Source: Halopelagius fulvigenes (GTDB lineage: Archaea > Halobacteriota > Halobacteria > Halobacteriales > Haloferacaceae). Taken from it: a stretch of DNA of 64,000 nucleotides. Numbering within the stretch: position 1 is the stretch's first letter; the number at the start of each line of letters is the position of its first letter. The notes under the pieces were generated by a model, which was not told the origin of the DNA, did not search any database, and saw only the letters and a program-made list of their open reading frames with translations. Of the stretch, positions 34,240-42,595 are shown piece by piece. The stretch covers positions 8,685 through 72,684 of the forward strand of contig NZ_JBHSXH010000001.1 of NCBI RefSeq assembly GCF_042662625.1. Reading direction: 5' to 3'. A program made the position numbers and the translations under genes.

Positions 34240-35364
34240 ATGACCTCGCCCGCCGACCTCCGCGCGCAGATTCCGACGCTCGACCGAGTTCGGTACATGA
34301 ACGCCGGCGCGAGCGGACCGAGTCCGAAACCCGTCGTGGAAGCCGCGGAGTCGATGCTCCGGCGACACGAGTTCGACTCCCACGCCGAGGAGGGGCCGTA
34401 CCCGTTGGCGTCCGAGACGTACGACGACGTTCGGGGGGTCGTCGCGGAGTTCCTCGGCGCGGACGATTCGGAAATCGCGCTGACGCAGAGCACCGCCGAC
34501 GGCATCACCCGAATCGCCTCCGCCATCGAGTGGGAACCCGGCGATACGGTTGTTCGAACCGACCTCGAACACCCGGCGGGCATCCTGCCGTGGGCGGCCC
34601 TCGAACGCGAGGGCGTCGACGTCTGCGTCGTCGAGAGCGAGGACGGCCGGATCGACCGCGAGGCGTACGCCGAGGCGGTTCGCGGCGCGAAACTCGTCTG
34701 TCTGAGCGCGCTCACGTGGAACTACGGCACCCACCTCCCCGTCTCGGAACTGGTCGATATCGCCCACGACGCCGGTGCGTTCGTCCTCGTGGACGCCGTG
34801 CAGGTGCCCGGCCACGCCCGGTTCGACGTGACCGACTGGGGCGCGGACGCCGTCGCCGCCGCGGGGCACAAGTGGCTTCTCGGGACGTGGGGGGCGGGCT
34901 TCCTCTACGTCGAGGAGTCGGTGGCGAACGACCTCCACCCCGGCGCGGTCGGCTACCGGAGCGTCGAGACGCCGACCGACGACGGGTACGAGTTCAAGCG
35001 GGGCGCGCCCCGGTTCGAAGTCGGGACGACGAACCTCGCCCCCTACGCGGCGCTTCGGGAGGCGATTCGGACGATGGAGGACGTGGGGCTGGACACCGTC
35101 GAACGCAGAGTCGAAGAGCTGGCCGGGCGACTCGCCACGGGCGTCCCCGAGGGCCGCCTCGTCAGTCCGGCGTCCCCCGAGTCGGGACTCGTCTCGTTCA
35201 CCGTCGCAGAGCCCGAACGCACGGTCGAGAGCCTGAAGGAGCGCGGCTTCGTCCTCCGGTCGCTCCCGTTCCCCGAGGGTGCGATACGAGCGTCACTGCA
35301 CGTCTACAACACCGAGGAGGACGTCGACCTCCTCCTCGACGCGTTGGACGACGTGGGATGGTAG
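34240..35364 (+). CDS. Class V aminotransferase (cysteine desulfurase/selenocysteine-lyase-like fold)
   Basis: This 374-residue PLP enzyme of fold type I has the cofactor lysine in VAAAGHKWLLGTWGAGF (about 204-220) and the PLP-stacking region SALTWNYGTHLPVSELVDIAHDAGAFVLVDAVQVPGH (about 155-191). The lack of a C-terminal Cys loop typical of NifS/IscS argues against classical desulfurase chemistry. An aminotransferase, lyase or isopenicillin-epimerase-like role is likelier. It is followed by msrA 102 bp downstream on the same strand, but separate transcription is plausible. Confidence 0.82.
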   Translation: MTSPADLRAQIPTLDRVRYMNAGASGPSPKPVVEAAESMLRRHEFDSHAEEGPYPLASETYDDVRGVVAEFLGADDSEIALTQSTADGITRIASAIEWEPGDTVVRTDLEHPAGILPWAALEREGVDVCVVESEDGRIDREAYAEAVRGAKLVCLSALTWNYGTHLPVSELVDIAHDAGAFVLVDAVQVPGHARFDVTDWGADAVAAAGHKWLLGTWGAGFLYVEESVANDLHPGAVGYRSVETPTDDGYEFKRGAPRFEVGTTNLAPYAALREAIRTMEDVGLDTVERRVEELAGRLATGVPEGRLVSPASPESGLVSFTVAEPERTVESLKERGFVLRSLPFPEGAIRASLHVYNTEEDVDLLLDALDDVGW

Positions 35365-35466
35365 GCGGTCGTCCGCGGAACGCGCGCGACGGCTGTCCGC
35401 CCGTCGGCCGTCGACCGCGCCTTCCGGTGTCGCGGGGCTTTTCGCTTCAGAGACCAATTAACGGGT

Positions 35467-36009
35467 ATGAGCGAGACTCAAACCGCCACGCTGGCGGGCG
35501 GATGCTTCTGGTGCGTCGAAGCCCCCATGAAGGAGTTGGAGGGCGTCGAGTCGGTCACCTCGGGGTACGCGGGCGGTCACGTGGAGAACCCCTCCTACGA
35601 GGAGGTCTGCTCGGAGACGACCGGTCACGCGGAGGTCGTACAGGTCGAGTTCGATCCCGACACCATCTCCTTCCGGGAACTGCTCGACGTGTTCTTCGCC
35701 GTCCACAACCCGACGACGGAGAACCGGCAGGGGCCGGACGTGGGGTCGCAGTACCGCTCTGCGATATTCTACCACGACGACGAGCAACGGCGCGTCGCCG
35801 AGGAGACCATCGAGGAACTCGAATCCGAGGGCGTCTACGACGGCATCGTCACCGAAGTCGAACCGTTGGACGCGTTCTACGAGGCCGAGGAGCACCACCA
35901 GGACTACTACGAGAAGAACCCCAACCAGCCCTACTGCGCGGTGCAGATTCCGCCGAAACTGGAGAAGGTCAAAGAGAAGTTCGGCGACAAGGTCCGCGGC
36001 GTGCAGTGA
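35467..36009 (+). CDS. msrA: Peptide-methionine (S)-S-oxide reductase MsrA
   Basis: This 180-residue enzyme repairs methionine-S-sulfoxide in proteins. The catalytic motif GGCFWCVEA sits at about residues 11-19 with the nucleophilic Cys. SVTSGYAGGHVENPSYEEVCSETTGHAEVVQ and VGSQYRSAIFYHDDEQ are diagnostic of the family, as is the C-terminal HHQDYYEKNPNQPYC. Length and motif order are standard and no MsrB domain is fused. It is cytoplasmic. Confidence 0.95.
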   Translation: MSETQTATLAGGCFWCVEAPMKELEGVESVTSGYAGGHVENPSYEEVCSETTGHAEVVQVEFDPDTISFRELLDVFFAVHNPTTENRQGPDVGSQYRSAIFYHDDEQRRVAEETIEELESEGVYDGIVTEVEPLDAFYEAEEHHQDYYEKNPNQPYCAVQIPPKLEKVKEKFGDKVRGVQ

Positions 36010-36051
36010 CGCCGTAGGATCCCTGCGCCGCGTCCGACGATTTTCGGCCGC

Positions 36052-36849
36052 TCAGAGGTTCGAAGCCCCGGCCCCGCCGTCGATGGGAACGGCCACGCCG
36101 TTGAGGTACTCCGAGAGCGGAGACGAGAGGAACGCGACGGTCCGGCCGAGGTCCATCGGGTCGCCGATGTGACCGAGGGGAACGTCGTCGCCCCAGTCGT
36201 CCAATCCCTCCTCGTAGGAGTCGTAGTCGCCGCGTTCGACGCCTTGTTCGATGAGTTCCTCGATGCGCGGCGTCTCGTGGGACCCCGGCAGGACGGCGTT
36301 GGCACGAACCTCGGGGGCGAGCTCCTTCGAGAGCGTCTTCTCCAGTCCGATGACGCCCATCCGAACCGAGTTCGAGAGGACGAGGCCGTCGATGGCCTCC
36401 TTGACGCTTCGGGAGGTGATGTTGACGATGGTTCCGCCGCCGTCGGCGCGCAGGTGGTCCGCCGACTCGCGGACGAGGCGGACGACGCTCATCACGAGGA
36501 GGTCGAACGCGTCGTACCAGTCCTCGTCCGTCGTCTCGAGGAACGGTCCGCTGGGCGGGCCGCCCGCGGAGGTGACGAGGTGGTCGATGCCGCCGAACTC
36601 CTCGACGGTCCGGTCCACCAACGCCTCGATGTCCTCGGGGACGGTCAGGTCGCCGGGTTGGCCGACCACCGTCGCGCCCTCGGCGGCGTCCGCTCGGACG
36701 TCCGCGACGGCGTCGTCCAGTCGGTCCTCGTCGCGCCCGTTCATCACGACGTTCGCGCCCTCCGCGGCGAGTGCCCGCGCCGCCGCCTTTCCGAGGCCGC
36801 TGCTCGATGCCGTCACCAGCGCCGCGTTTCCGTCGAGTCGAAGGTCCAT
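36052..36849 (-). CDS. Atypical SDR family protein lacking the YxxxK pair
   Basis: This 265-residue Rossmann-fold protein has an SDR cofactor loop, ALVTASSSGLGKAAARALA (about 9-27), and SAGGPPSGPF (about 94). Where classical SDRs have Ser...Tyr-x3-Lys it reads NITSRSVKEAIDGLVLSNSVRMG, placing Ser and Arg at the Tyr and Lys positions. This matches a divergent subgroup whose activity is unclear. It is divergent from the tetR-MATE operon across a control region with two operators, so the same repressor may regulate it. Confidence 0.8.
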   Translation of the reverse strand: MDLRLDGNAALVTASSSGLGKAAARALAAEGANVVMNGRDEDRLDDAVADVRADAAEGATVVGQPGDLTVPEDIEALVDRTVEEFGGIDHLVTSAGGPPSGPFLETTDEDWYDAFDLLVMSVVRLVRESADHLRADGGGTIVNITSRSVKEAIDGLVLSNSVRMGVIGLEKTLSKELAPEVRANAVLPGSHETPRIEELIEQGVERGDYDSYEEGLDDWGDDVPLGHIGDPMDLGRTVAFLSSPLSEYLNGVAVPIDGGAGASNL

Positions 36850-36957
36850 GCGAACTCGGTGTGCGGGCCGTCACCAAAACGCTTGACGAAGGGGCAGACC
36901 GTTCGGCGGGCGCGTCGGCGGCCCGCCGACCGTTCGTCCGAAGGTGCAAGGCTTTTC

Positions 36958-36975
36958 ACTGACCGGCCAGTCAGT
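36958..36975. promoter_or_regulatory. TetR-type operator 1
   Basis: ACTGACCGGCCAGTCAGT is an 18-bp imperfect palindrome with ACTGAC/GTCAGT arms in the divergent SDR/tetR control region. It is a likely binding site of the adjacent TetR protein. Confidence 0.65.
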
Positions 36976-36985
36976 TAGCACAGAC

Positions 36986-37003
36986 ACTGACTAACCGGTC
37001 AGT
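36986..37003. promoter_or_regulatory. TetR-type operator 2
   Basis: ACTGACTAACCGGTCAGT has the same arms as operator 1 and a start-to-start spacing of 28 bp. It ends 10 bp before the tetR ATG, so it should block transcription start or leaderless translation. Confidence 0.65.
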
Positions 37004-37013
37004 CAGAGACAGA

Positions 37014-37613
37014 ATGACGACAGACGCCGTTGACGAAATCATGGCTGCGACGCACAGCGCGCTCTGCAAACGCGGGTACGCGGAGCTGACGATGCAGGAC
37101 ATCGCGGACGAGTCGGAACTGAGCAAGTCGGCGCTCCACTACCACTTCGACGGCAAACACGACCTGTTGGTCTCCTTTCTCGAACACCTCCTCGACCGGT
37201 TCGAGGAACGAATCGCCGCCCCCGACGGCGAGGACCCGGCCGAGCGTCTCCACTCTCTCGTCGATACGATGGTGACGCCGCCGGAACCGCGGAGCGACGG
37301 CTTCCAGACGGCGCTGCTCGAAATTCAGGCGCAGGCCCCCCACGACGAGGACTACCGCGAACGGCTCGAACGCTTCGACGAGGCGTTCGTCTCGCGGCTT
37401 CGGTCGCTCGTCGCCGCGGGCGTCGAAGACGGCACGTTCCGCGCCGACGTGGACCCCGACGAAGCGGCGTCGCTGCTGGCGACGTACCTCAAGGGCGTCC
37501 AGATGCGGCACGTCGCCGCCGGTCACTCCCTCGAACGGAGCGCGGCCGTCATCCACCGCCACATCGACGAACGACTCGTCGCCGGAGAGACGACGGTGGT
37601 GACCCTCGAATGA
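37014..37613 (+). CDS. TetR/AcrR family transcriptional regulator
   Basis: This 199-residue repressor has an N-terminal helix-turn-helix (about 8-52): EIMAATHSALCKRGYAELTMQDIADESELSKSALHYHF. A helical ligand domain with a TetR_C-type region follows (about 80-190). It lies directly behind two palindromes and overlaps the MATE gene by four bases (ATGA), the standard arrangement of an autoregulated repressor-efflux operon. The inducer is unknown, probably a MATE substrate. Confidence 0.9.
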   Translation: MTTDAVDEIMAATHSALCKRGYAELTMQDIADESELSKSALHYHFDGKHDLLVSFLEHLLDRFEERIAAPDGEDPAERLHSLVDTMVTPPEPRSDGFQTALLEIQAQAPHDEDYRERLERFDEAFVSRLRSLVAAGVEDGTFRADVDPDEAASLLATYLKGVQMRHVAAGHSLERSAAVIHRHIDERLVAGETTVVTLE

Positions 37614-39076
37614 CCCTCAGAGACCGCCTCGGGAGCGTGTTCAAGGGGCGAGAGGAGTTCGACCTCACCGAGGGCGGCATCGGCTGGCCGCTCTTCTACC
37701 TCTCGCTCCCCATCGTCATCACGAACCTCCTCCAGACGGCGTACAACCTCGCGGACACGTTCTGGCTCGGCCAGTACAGCACGAACGCCTTGGCGGCCAT
37801 CAGTTTCGGCTTCCCGATGGTGTTTCTGCTCATCGCGCTCGGGATGGGGCTCTCCGTCGCCGGGAGCGTTCTCGTCGCCCAGCACACGGGCGCAGACGAG
37901 GAGGAGGAGGCCGAGTACGCCGCCTCGCAGACGGTAGTCATCACGCTCGTCGGGTCGGTGTTCCTCGGCGTCGGCGGCTTCTTCGCCGTCGAGACGTTCC
38001 TCGACGTTCTCGGCGCGTCGCCAGAGGTGCTCCCCCTCGCGACGGACTACATGGAGGTCATCTCGCTCGGGTTGCCGTTCATGTTCGGTTTCCTCGTGTT
38101 CATATCGCTGATGCGGGGGTACGGCGACACCATCACGCCGATGCTCGTGATGTTCGGGTCGGTGGTGCTGAACATCTTCCTCGACCCGTTTCTCATCTTC
38201 GGGTTCGAGAACAACCCCCTGTTCGGCATGCTCGGACTCCGCGGCGTCGAGTCGCAACTGCTGGCGATGACCGGATTCACCGGGTCGGGTATCGAAGGGG
38301 CGGCCATCGCCACGGTGTTCTCGCGCGCGTTGGCGCTCATCGTCGGCCTCGCTATCATGTTTCGGGGCGTCCGCGGCGTCCAGATTCGCCTCTCGCAGAT
38401 GCGCCCGGACGTCGCGTTCGCGCGGAAACTCGTCGATATCGGCGTCCCCGCCTCCGTCGAAGTGACGGGGCGGGCGCTCTCTATCAACCTGCTCTTGATC
38501 ATCGTCGCGATGTTCCCGCCCACCGTTGTCGCCGCGTACGGCATCGGGACGCGGGTGTTCTCGGTCATCTTCCTGCCCGCGATAGCCGTCGCCCGCGGCG
38601 TCGAGACGATGACCGGTCAGAACATCGGCGCGGGGAAGGAGCACCGGGCCGCACAGAGCGCGAACTTCGCGGCGAAGGTGATGTTCGTCGTGTTGAGCCT
38701 GCTCGGCGTCGTCGCGTGGTTCGGCGCGCGGCCGGTCATCGCCGTCTTCACCACCGACCCGGCGGTCGTAGACGTGGGCGCGTCGTTCCTCCGCTACGTC
38801 GCGCCGACGTTCGGCTTCATCGGCATCATGCGCTCGTACACGGGGAGTTTCCGCGGCGCGGGCGAGACGCTCACCGCGGCGGCCATCTCCATCACGATGC
38901 TCGGCCTCATCCGCCTCCCTGTGGCGTGGTTCGGCGCTCAGGAGTTCGGTTCGTCGGGTATCTGGCTCGCCTTCGCCGTCTCGAACGCCATCGGCGCGGT
39001 CATCGCCGTCGCGTGGTACCGGCGGGGGACGTGGCAGGAGGGATCTCTCACCCGTCCGGCGCCGGCGGACGACTGA
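37610..39076 (+). CDS. MATE family efflux transporter
   Basis: This 488-residue membrane protein has about 12 TM helices. Two MATE halves are visible, each with the family's conserved N-terminal region: LPIVITNLLQTAYNLADTFWLGQ (about 31-53) and VDIGVPASVEVTGRALSINLLLI (about 270-292). It uses a Na+ or H+ gradient to export organic cations or drugs. It is translationally coupled to the TetR repressor upstream. Confidence 0.92.
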   Translation: MTLRDRLGSVFKGREEFDLTEGGIGWPLFYLSLPIVITNLLQTAYNLADTFWLGQYSTNALAAISFGFPMVFLLIALGMGLSVAGSVLVAQHTGADEEEEAEYAASQTVVITLVGSVFLGVGGFFAVETFLDVLGASPEVLPLATDYMEVISLGLPFMFGFLVFISLMRGYGDTITPMLVMFGSVVLNIFLDPFLIFGFENNPLFGMLGLRGVESQLLAMTGFTGSGIEGAAIATVFSRALALIVGLAIMFRGVRGVQIRLSQMRPDVAFARKLVDIGVPASVEVTGRALSINLLLIIVAMFPPTVVAAYGIGTRVFSVIFLPAIAVARGVETMTGQNIGAGKEHRAAQSANFAAKVMFVVLSLLGVVAWFGARPVIAVFTTDPAVVDVGASFLRYVAPTFGFIGIMRSYTGSFRGAGETLTAAAISITMLGLIRLPVAWFGAQEFGSSGIWLAFAVSNAIGAVIAVAWYRRGTWQEGSLTRPAPADD

Positions 39077-39134
39077 GGACGCTCCGTCGCCGTCGTACCG
39101 GACTGCTTTTTTGTGTGCCCCGCGATGTTGTTGT

Positions 39135-39323
39135 ATGGGTTTTGGAAGCTACGACGAGTCCGAGCAACAGCAACCGACCGACGACGACGAGGACGAAGGT
39201 GAGGGCGTCAGCGTCCACGAGAACGACCACGACGGCTCCGTCAGCGTCGAGTCCGACGTTTCGACCGACGACCTCGTGAGCCGACTCGGTGAGATGCGCG
39301 ACGACGAGGAAGACGAGGAGTAA
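39135..39323 (+). CDS. DUF5786 family small acidic protein
   Basis: This 62-residue, extremely acidic protein begins MGFGSYDESEQQQPTDDDED, the conserved start of a haloarchaeal family of unknown function (DUF5786). It ends with a short conserved helix, VSTDDLVSRLGEMRDDEED. The start at 39135 is preferred to an in-frame ATG 24 nt upstream because the family motif starts there and a T-rich promoter element (GCTTTTTTG) lies about 27 nt upstream. Confidence 0.8.
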   Translation: MGFGSYDESEQQQPTDDDEDEGEGVSVHENDHDGSVSVESDVSTDDLVSRLGEMRDDEEDEE

Positions 39324-39474
39324 CGCACCGCTTCGAGGGCGCGTTCGATGCGAGGCCACGTCTCCGACCCACTCCGATTTTTCGACGGGCGTTCCGCTAT
39401 CCGAGAAGAGGGTTCGGTAAAACGGGGACGAGGAGGGTCCGAGGGTCGTTGCGGTACTCGCCGTCGCGTCCGGT

Positions 39475-40236
39475 CTACTCTTCTACGATGAACTGGCTCG
39501 CCCGTTCGAGAACCACGTCCTTCGGGAGGGGGTCGTCGAACGCTTCGGGGAACCCTATCTCACCGGCGAGTTCGCGCACGAACGAGGCGTGGCGGGCCTC
39601 GACGCTGAGAATACTGAGTGCCGGCGGGACGAGGTCCTGGTTCTCGATGGACGGCGCGGCGCCCGCGTACGCCCCGACGCCCGTGTCCTCGAGTACCGCA
39701 GCGGTCTGGATGAACTCGACCGGGTCTTCGACGGTTGACCCGAAGTCGAACTCTGGCTCTTCGACGGGTTCGCCGCCCAAGTCATTGATGACCTCGGTGA
39801 GGTACTCCACGTGGGTCTCCTCGTGGTCCCGGATGACGGTGAGTTCGTCGTAGATCCGCTCTCGGACCGACTCGGGCAGTACATCAAGGTAGTTGCACAG
39901 CAACTCGTTTTGGTCCATCTTCTCCAGAGCCCGCCGGTAGAAGGCGGCCTCCAGATATTCGAGGGTCAGCGCGTAGTTGAGGACGGCGATGTCGTCCTCG
40001 AAGACGTCGTCCATCGGCTCCTGCGGTGCCGATTCGTCGCTCTCGTTGTCGGTGGCCAGCGCCGACCCGGTGCCGAACGCACCGCCGAGCGCCACTGCTC
40101 CAAGCGCGCCCGCGGATCCCGCGAGAAATCGCCTGCGACTGTCGTTAGTTTCCGCGCCGTCCGCCCGTTCTCGGTCCTCGTTTTGGTCGTATTCCACACC
40201 GTGTCCATGTACCGGGGTGGGTTTGTTATTTGACAT
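39475..40236 (-). CDS. Tat-exported ferritin-like domain protein
   Basis: This 253-residue protein has a twin-arginine signal (SRRRFLAGSAGALGAVALGGAFG, about 33-55) after an acidic N-terminus. A ferritin-like four-helix domain follows, with Glu/His ligands in LEYLEAAFYRRALEK (about 95) and DHEETHVEYLTEVI (about 135), and EARHASFVREL in the last helix. The related desiccation-type family (Ferritin_2) binds a di-metal centre. An extracytoplasmic, folded-before-export metalloprotein is likely. Role unknown, possibly oxidative or desiccation stress. Confidence 0.85.
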   Translation of the reverse strand: MSNNKPTPVHGHGVEYDQNEDRERADGAETNDSRRRFLAGSAGALGAVALGGAFGTGSALATDNESDESAPQEPMDDVFEDDIAVLNYALTLEYLEAAFYRRALEKMDQNELLCNYLDVLPESVRERIYDELTVIRDHEETHVEYLTEVINDLGGEPVEEPEFDFGSTVEDPVEFIQTAAVLEDTGVGAYAGAAPSIENQDLVPPALSILSVEARHASFVRELAGEIGFPEAFDDPLPKDVVLERASQFIVEE

Positions 40237-40336
40237 TTACCTCGATTATTTCTTATAGAACGAAGAATTTAAACAGATACTCGGAATTTTTCGACTATCG
40301 TCGCATAAGGTGACGTTACCTCGGCCCGTCCGCCGG

Positions 40337-40588
40337 TCACTCCTCCCGCGGCGCCTCCGAGAGGACGACGGCGTCGCCGTCGCTGAGACCCGTTGCACGG
40401 TCCGCGTGCCCCCCGTTCACCCGGTAGGTCAACCCGTCCGAGAACGTCCGGGGTTCGAAGCCGTCGAACTCGGCGGCGAGGCCGTCGACCACGTCGCCGA
40501 CGGTGGACGAGGGTTCGAGGACGCGGGAGAGCGAACGCTCCCCCACCGCCTCCGCGACCCCCCCGTAACACCGAATAGTAACTTCCAC
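40337..40588 (-). CDS. MoaD/ThiS-like beta-grasp (SAMP-type) protein lacking C-terminal Gly-Gly
   Basis: This 83-residue beta-grasp protein starts with GTG at 40588: MEVTIRCYGGVAEAVGERSL. The family's SSTVGDVVDGLA helix is present. MoaD, ThiS and archaeal SAMP proteins end in Gly-Gly, needed for adenylation and conjugation. Here the end is VLSEAPREE with no diglycine, so sulfur transfer or protein conjugation by the usual route seems unlikely. It may have lost that role or need processing. Confidence 0.75.
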   Translation of the reverse strand: MEVTIRCYGGVAEAVGERSLSRVLEPSSTVGDVVDGLAAEFDGFEPRTFSDGLTYRVNGGHADRATGLSDGDAVVLSEAPREE

Positions 40589-40943
40589 GCCCGTTGACTG
40601 AGCGACCGCAGGAAAAGAACGTTACGAGTCCCGAAACGTCCCTCAGTCGGCCGTTCGGGGGTCTTTCACTCTACCGCATTAAATTCACGTTTTAAATAAG
40701 GTACATCTCCGTTTATTGTCGGAGACGACGCGGTACGCGCCCTACGGCGGCGAATGTAGGGGCTTCCGGGGCCGCCCTCCGTCTCACCCATTACATTCGG
40801 GGTAACTAAGCGGATCGGACTTGTGTATTTGTATGTCTGTCAGAACAATATCACTTCAGAAGACGTTGCGGACTCAGAGAAATTTAGAAATGAATGAATC
40901 ACGGCCAAAAGACCCCGAATTCCGGTCCTGAGAGTAGCGATAG
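40589..40943. other. AT-rich regulatory interval upstream of the diacetamido-sugar operon
   Basis: These 355 bp hold no gene. Visible elements are an AT-rich patch (ATTAAATTCACGTTTTAAAT, near 40679-40698) and a hairpin TCTCCG-TTTATTGT-CGGAGA (40706-40725). The latter could be an operator, or a terminator of RNA arriving from either side. Confidence 0.5.
40706..40725. promoter_or_regulatory. Inverted repeat (hairpin or operator)
   Basis: TCTCCG and CGGAGA form a perfect 6-bp stem around an AT-rich 8-nt loop, about 220 bp upstream of the acetyltransferase start. Confidence 0.35.
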
Positions 40944-41516
40944 ATGACTAATCAATTAGGTAGGGATTCAGACATACACGACGGTGTGACGATCGGGGAG
41001 GGAGACGGAGCCGACCCGATAATCGGCGACGAAGCGACGATTCGCTCCGGGAGCATCGTCTACTCGGACGTCGAGATCGGGGACCGGTTCACGACCGGCC
41101 ACAACGTCCTCATCCGTGAAGAGACTACTATCGGCGACGACGTGTTGGTTGGGACAGCTACCGTCGTGGACGGCCGGACGACCATCGGTTCCGGCGTGAG
41201 CCTCCAAACCCGCGTCTACGTCCCGGCGGAGACGACGATAGGCGACGACGTGTTCGTCGGCCCCGGCGCGGTGTTGACGAACGACCCCTACCCGGTTCGA
41301 CAGGACGTGGAGTTGGTCGGGCCGACGTTGGAAGACGACGTTTCGGTCGGCGCGAACGCGACGATTCTCCCCGGCGTGACCGTCGGCGAGGGGTCGTTCG
41401 TCTCCGCGGGGGCCGTCGTCACCGAGGACGTACCCCCCGAGACGTTGGCCATCGGTGTCCCCGCCGAGCACCGTCCGCTCCCAGAACCACTCGACGAAGA
41501 AAACCACATCCGGTAA
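40944..41516 (+). CDS. Hexapeptide-repeat N-acetyltransferase (WbpD/WlbB-like)
   Basis: This 190-residue left-handed beta-helix protein has many hexad repeats (VTIGEG, ATIRSGSIVYSDVEIGD, TTIGDDVLVG, ATILPGVTVGEGSFVSAGAVVTEDVPPETLAIGVPAEH). The GVPA-ending loop is typical of acetyl-CoA-dependent acyltransferases. In the P. aeruginosa/B. pertussis 2,3-diacetamido-uronate pathway, WbpD/WlbB acetylates the 3-amino group. The three genes that follow supply the other steps, so that role is probable. It overlaps the next gene by one base. Confidence 0.82.
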   Translation: MTNQLGRDSDIHDGVTIGEGDGADPIIGDEATIRSGSIVYSDVEIGDRFTTGHNVLIREETTIGDDVLVGTATVVDGRTTIGSGVSLQTRVYVPAETTIGDDVFVGPGAVLTNDPYPVRQDVELVGPTLEDDVSVGANATILPGVTVGEGSFVSAGAVVTEDVPPETLAIGVPAEHRPLPEPLDEENHIR

Positions 41517-42595
41517 TGACGATATCAATCTCCAACCCGCAACTCGGGCAAGACGAGATAGAGCGCGTAACAGAGGTCATCGAGGGCGGTATGCTTGCGG
41601 ACGGCCCGGAAGTCCGGGCCTTCGAGGACGAGTTCGCCTCGTACTGTGGTGCGGAGTACGCGGTAGCGACCGCGAACGGGACAACGGCGCTCCACGCCGC
41701 GCTCGAAGCGCTCGACGTCGGTCCCGGCGACCGAGTCGTGACGACGCCCTTCACGTTCATCGCCACCGCCAACGCCATCACCCTCGCCGGCGCGGAACCG
41801 GCGTTCGTCGACATCGACCCTGAGACGTACAACATCGACCCCGATCGACTGGAGGAACGCCTCCGCGACGGCGACCGGGTGGACGCCGTGGTGGCGGTTC
41901 ACCTGTACGGCCTCCCGGCGGACGTGAAGCGACTCCGGGAACTCGCCAACGAGTACGACTTCGCGCTGGTCGAGGACGCCGCGCAGGCGCACGGCGCGAC
42001 GGTGGACGGCGAACGCGTCGGTACCTTCGGCGACGCCGCCTGCTTCTCCTTCTACCCGACGAAGAACATGACCACCGGCGAGGGCGGCATGATAACGACC
42101 GACGACCCCGACGTCGCCGCCAACGCCGCCCAGTTCGTGGACCACGGGCGCACGGAGGGCTACGAGCACGCGGAGGTGGGTCACAACTTCCGGATGACGA
42201 GCATCGCCGCCGCCATCGGGCGCGTCCAACTCGACCGCCTGCCGACGTACACGGAGCGTCGCCAGTCGAACGCCGAGACTCTCACGGAGGAACTGGCCGA
42301 TACGCCGGTTCGGACGCCGACGGTTCCGGACGGCCGTACGCACGTCTTCCACCAGTACACGATTCGGTACGAGGACCGGGACGGCCTCAAGTCGGCGCTC
42401 GCCGAACGCGACATCGACGCCGCCGTCTACTACCCGGTTCCGATCCACCGACAGGAGGCCTACGAGGACGCCACCGCCGACGCCCCCGAGAGCGAGAGGG
42501 CGGCCGAGGAGGTTCTCTCCTTACCCGTGCATCCGGGCGTCTCGTCCGACGACGCCCGCGACATCGCCGGCGCGGTTCGGGAGGTGGTTCGATGA
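41516..42595 (+). CDS. DegT/DnrJ/EryC1/StrS aminotransferase (WbpE-like)
   Basis: This 359-residue PLP-dependent sugar aminotransferase starts MTISISNPQLGQDEIERVTEVIEGGMLADG. The substrate/PLP region is NGTTALHAALEALDVGPGDRVVTTPFTF (about 60-87), and the cofactor lysine lies in FSFYPTKNMTTGEGG (about 178-192). It would aminate the 3-keto-sugar nucleotide produced by the oxidoreductase downstream. It is in a run of overlapping or adjacent genes matching WbpD/E/B/A, hence the functional proposal. Confidence 0.88.
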   Translation: MTISISNPQLGQDEIERVTEVIEGGMLADGPEVRAFEDEFASYCGAEYAVATANGTTALHAALEALDVGPGDRVVTTPFTFIATANAITLAGAEPAFVDIDPETYNIDPDRLEERLRDGDRVDAVVAVHLYGLPADVKRLRELANEYDFALVEDAAQAHGATVDGERVGTFGDAACFSFYPTKNMTTGEGGMITTDDPDVAANAAQFVDHGRTEGYEHAEVGHNFRMTSIAAAIGRVQLDRLPTYTERRQSNAETLTEELADTPVRTPTVPDGRTHVFHQYTIRYEDRDGLKSALAERDIDAAVYYPVPIHRQEAYEDATADAPESERAAEEVLSLPVHPGVSSDDARDIAGAVREVVR

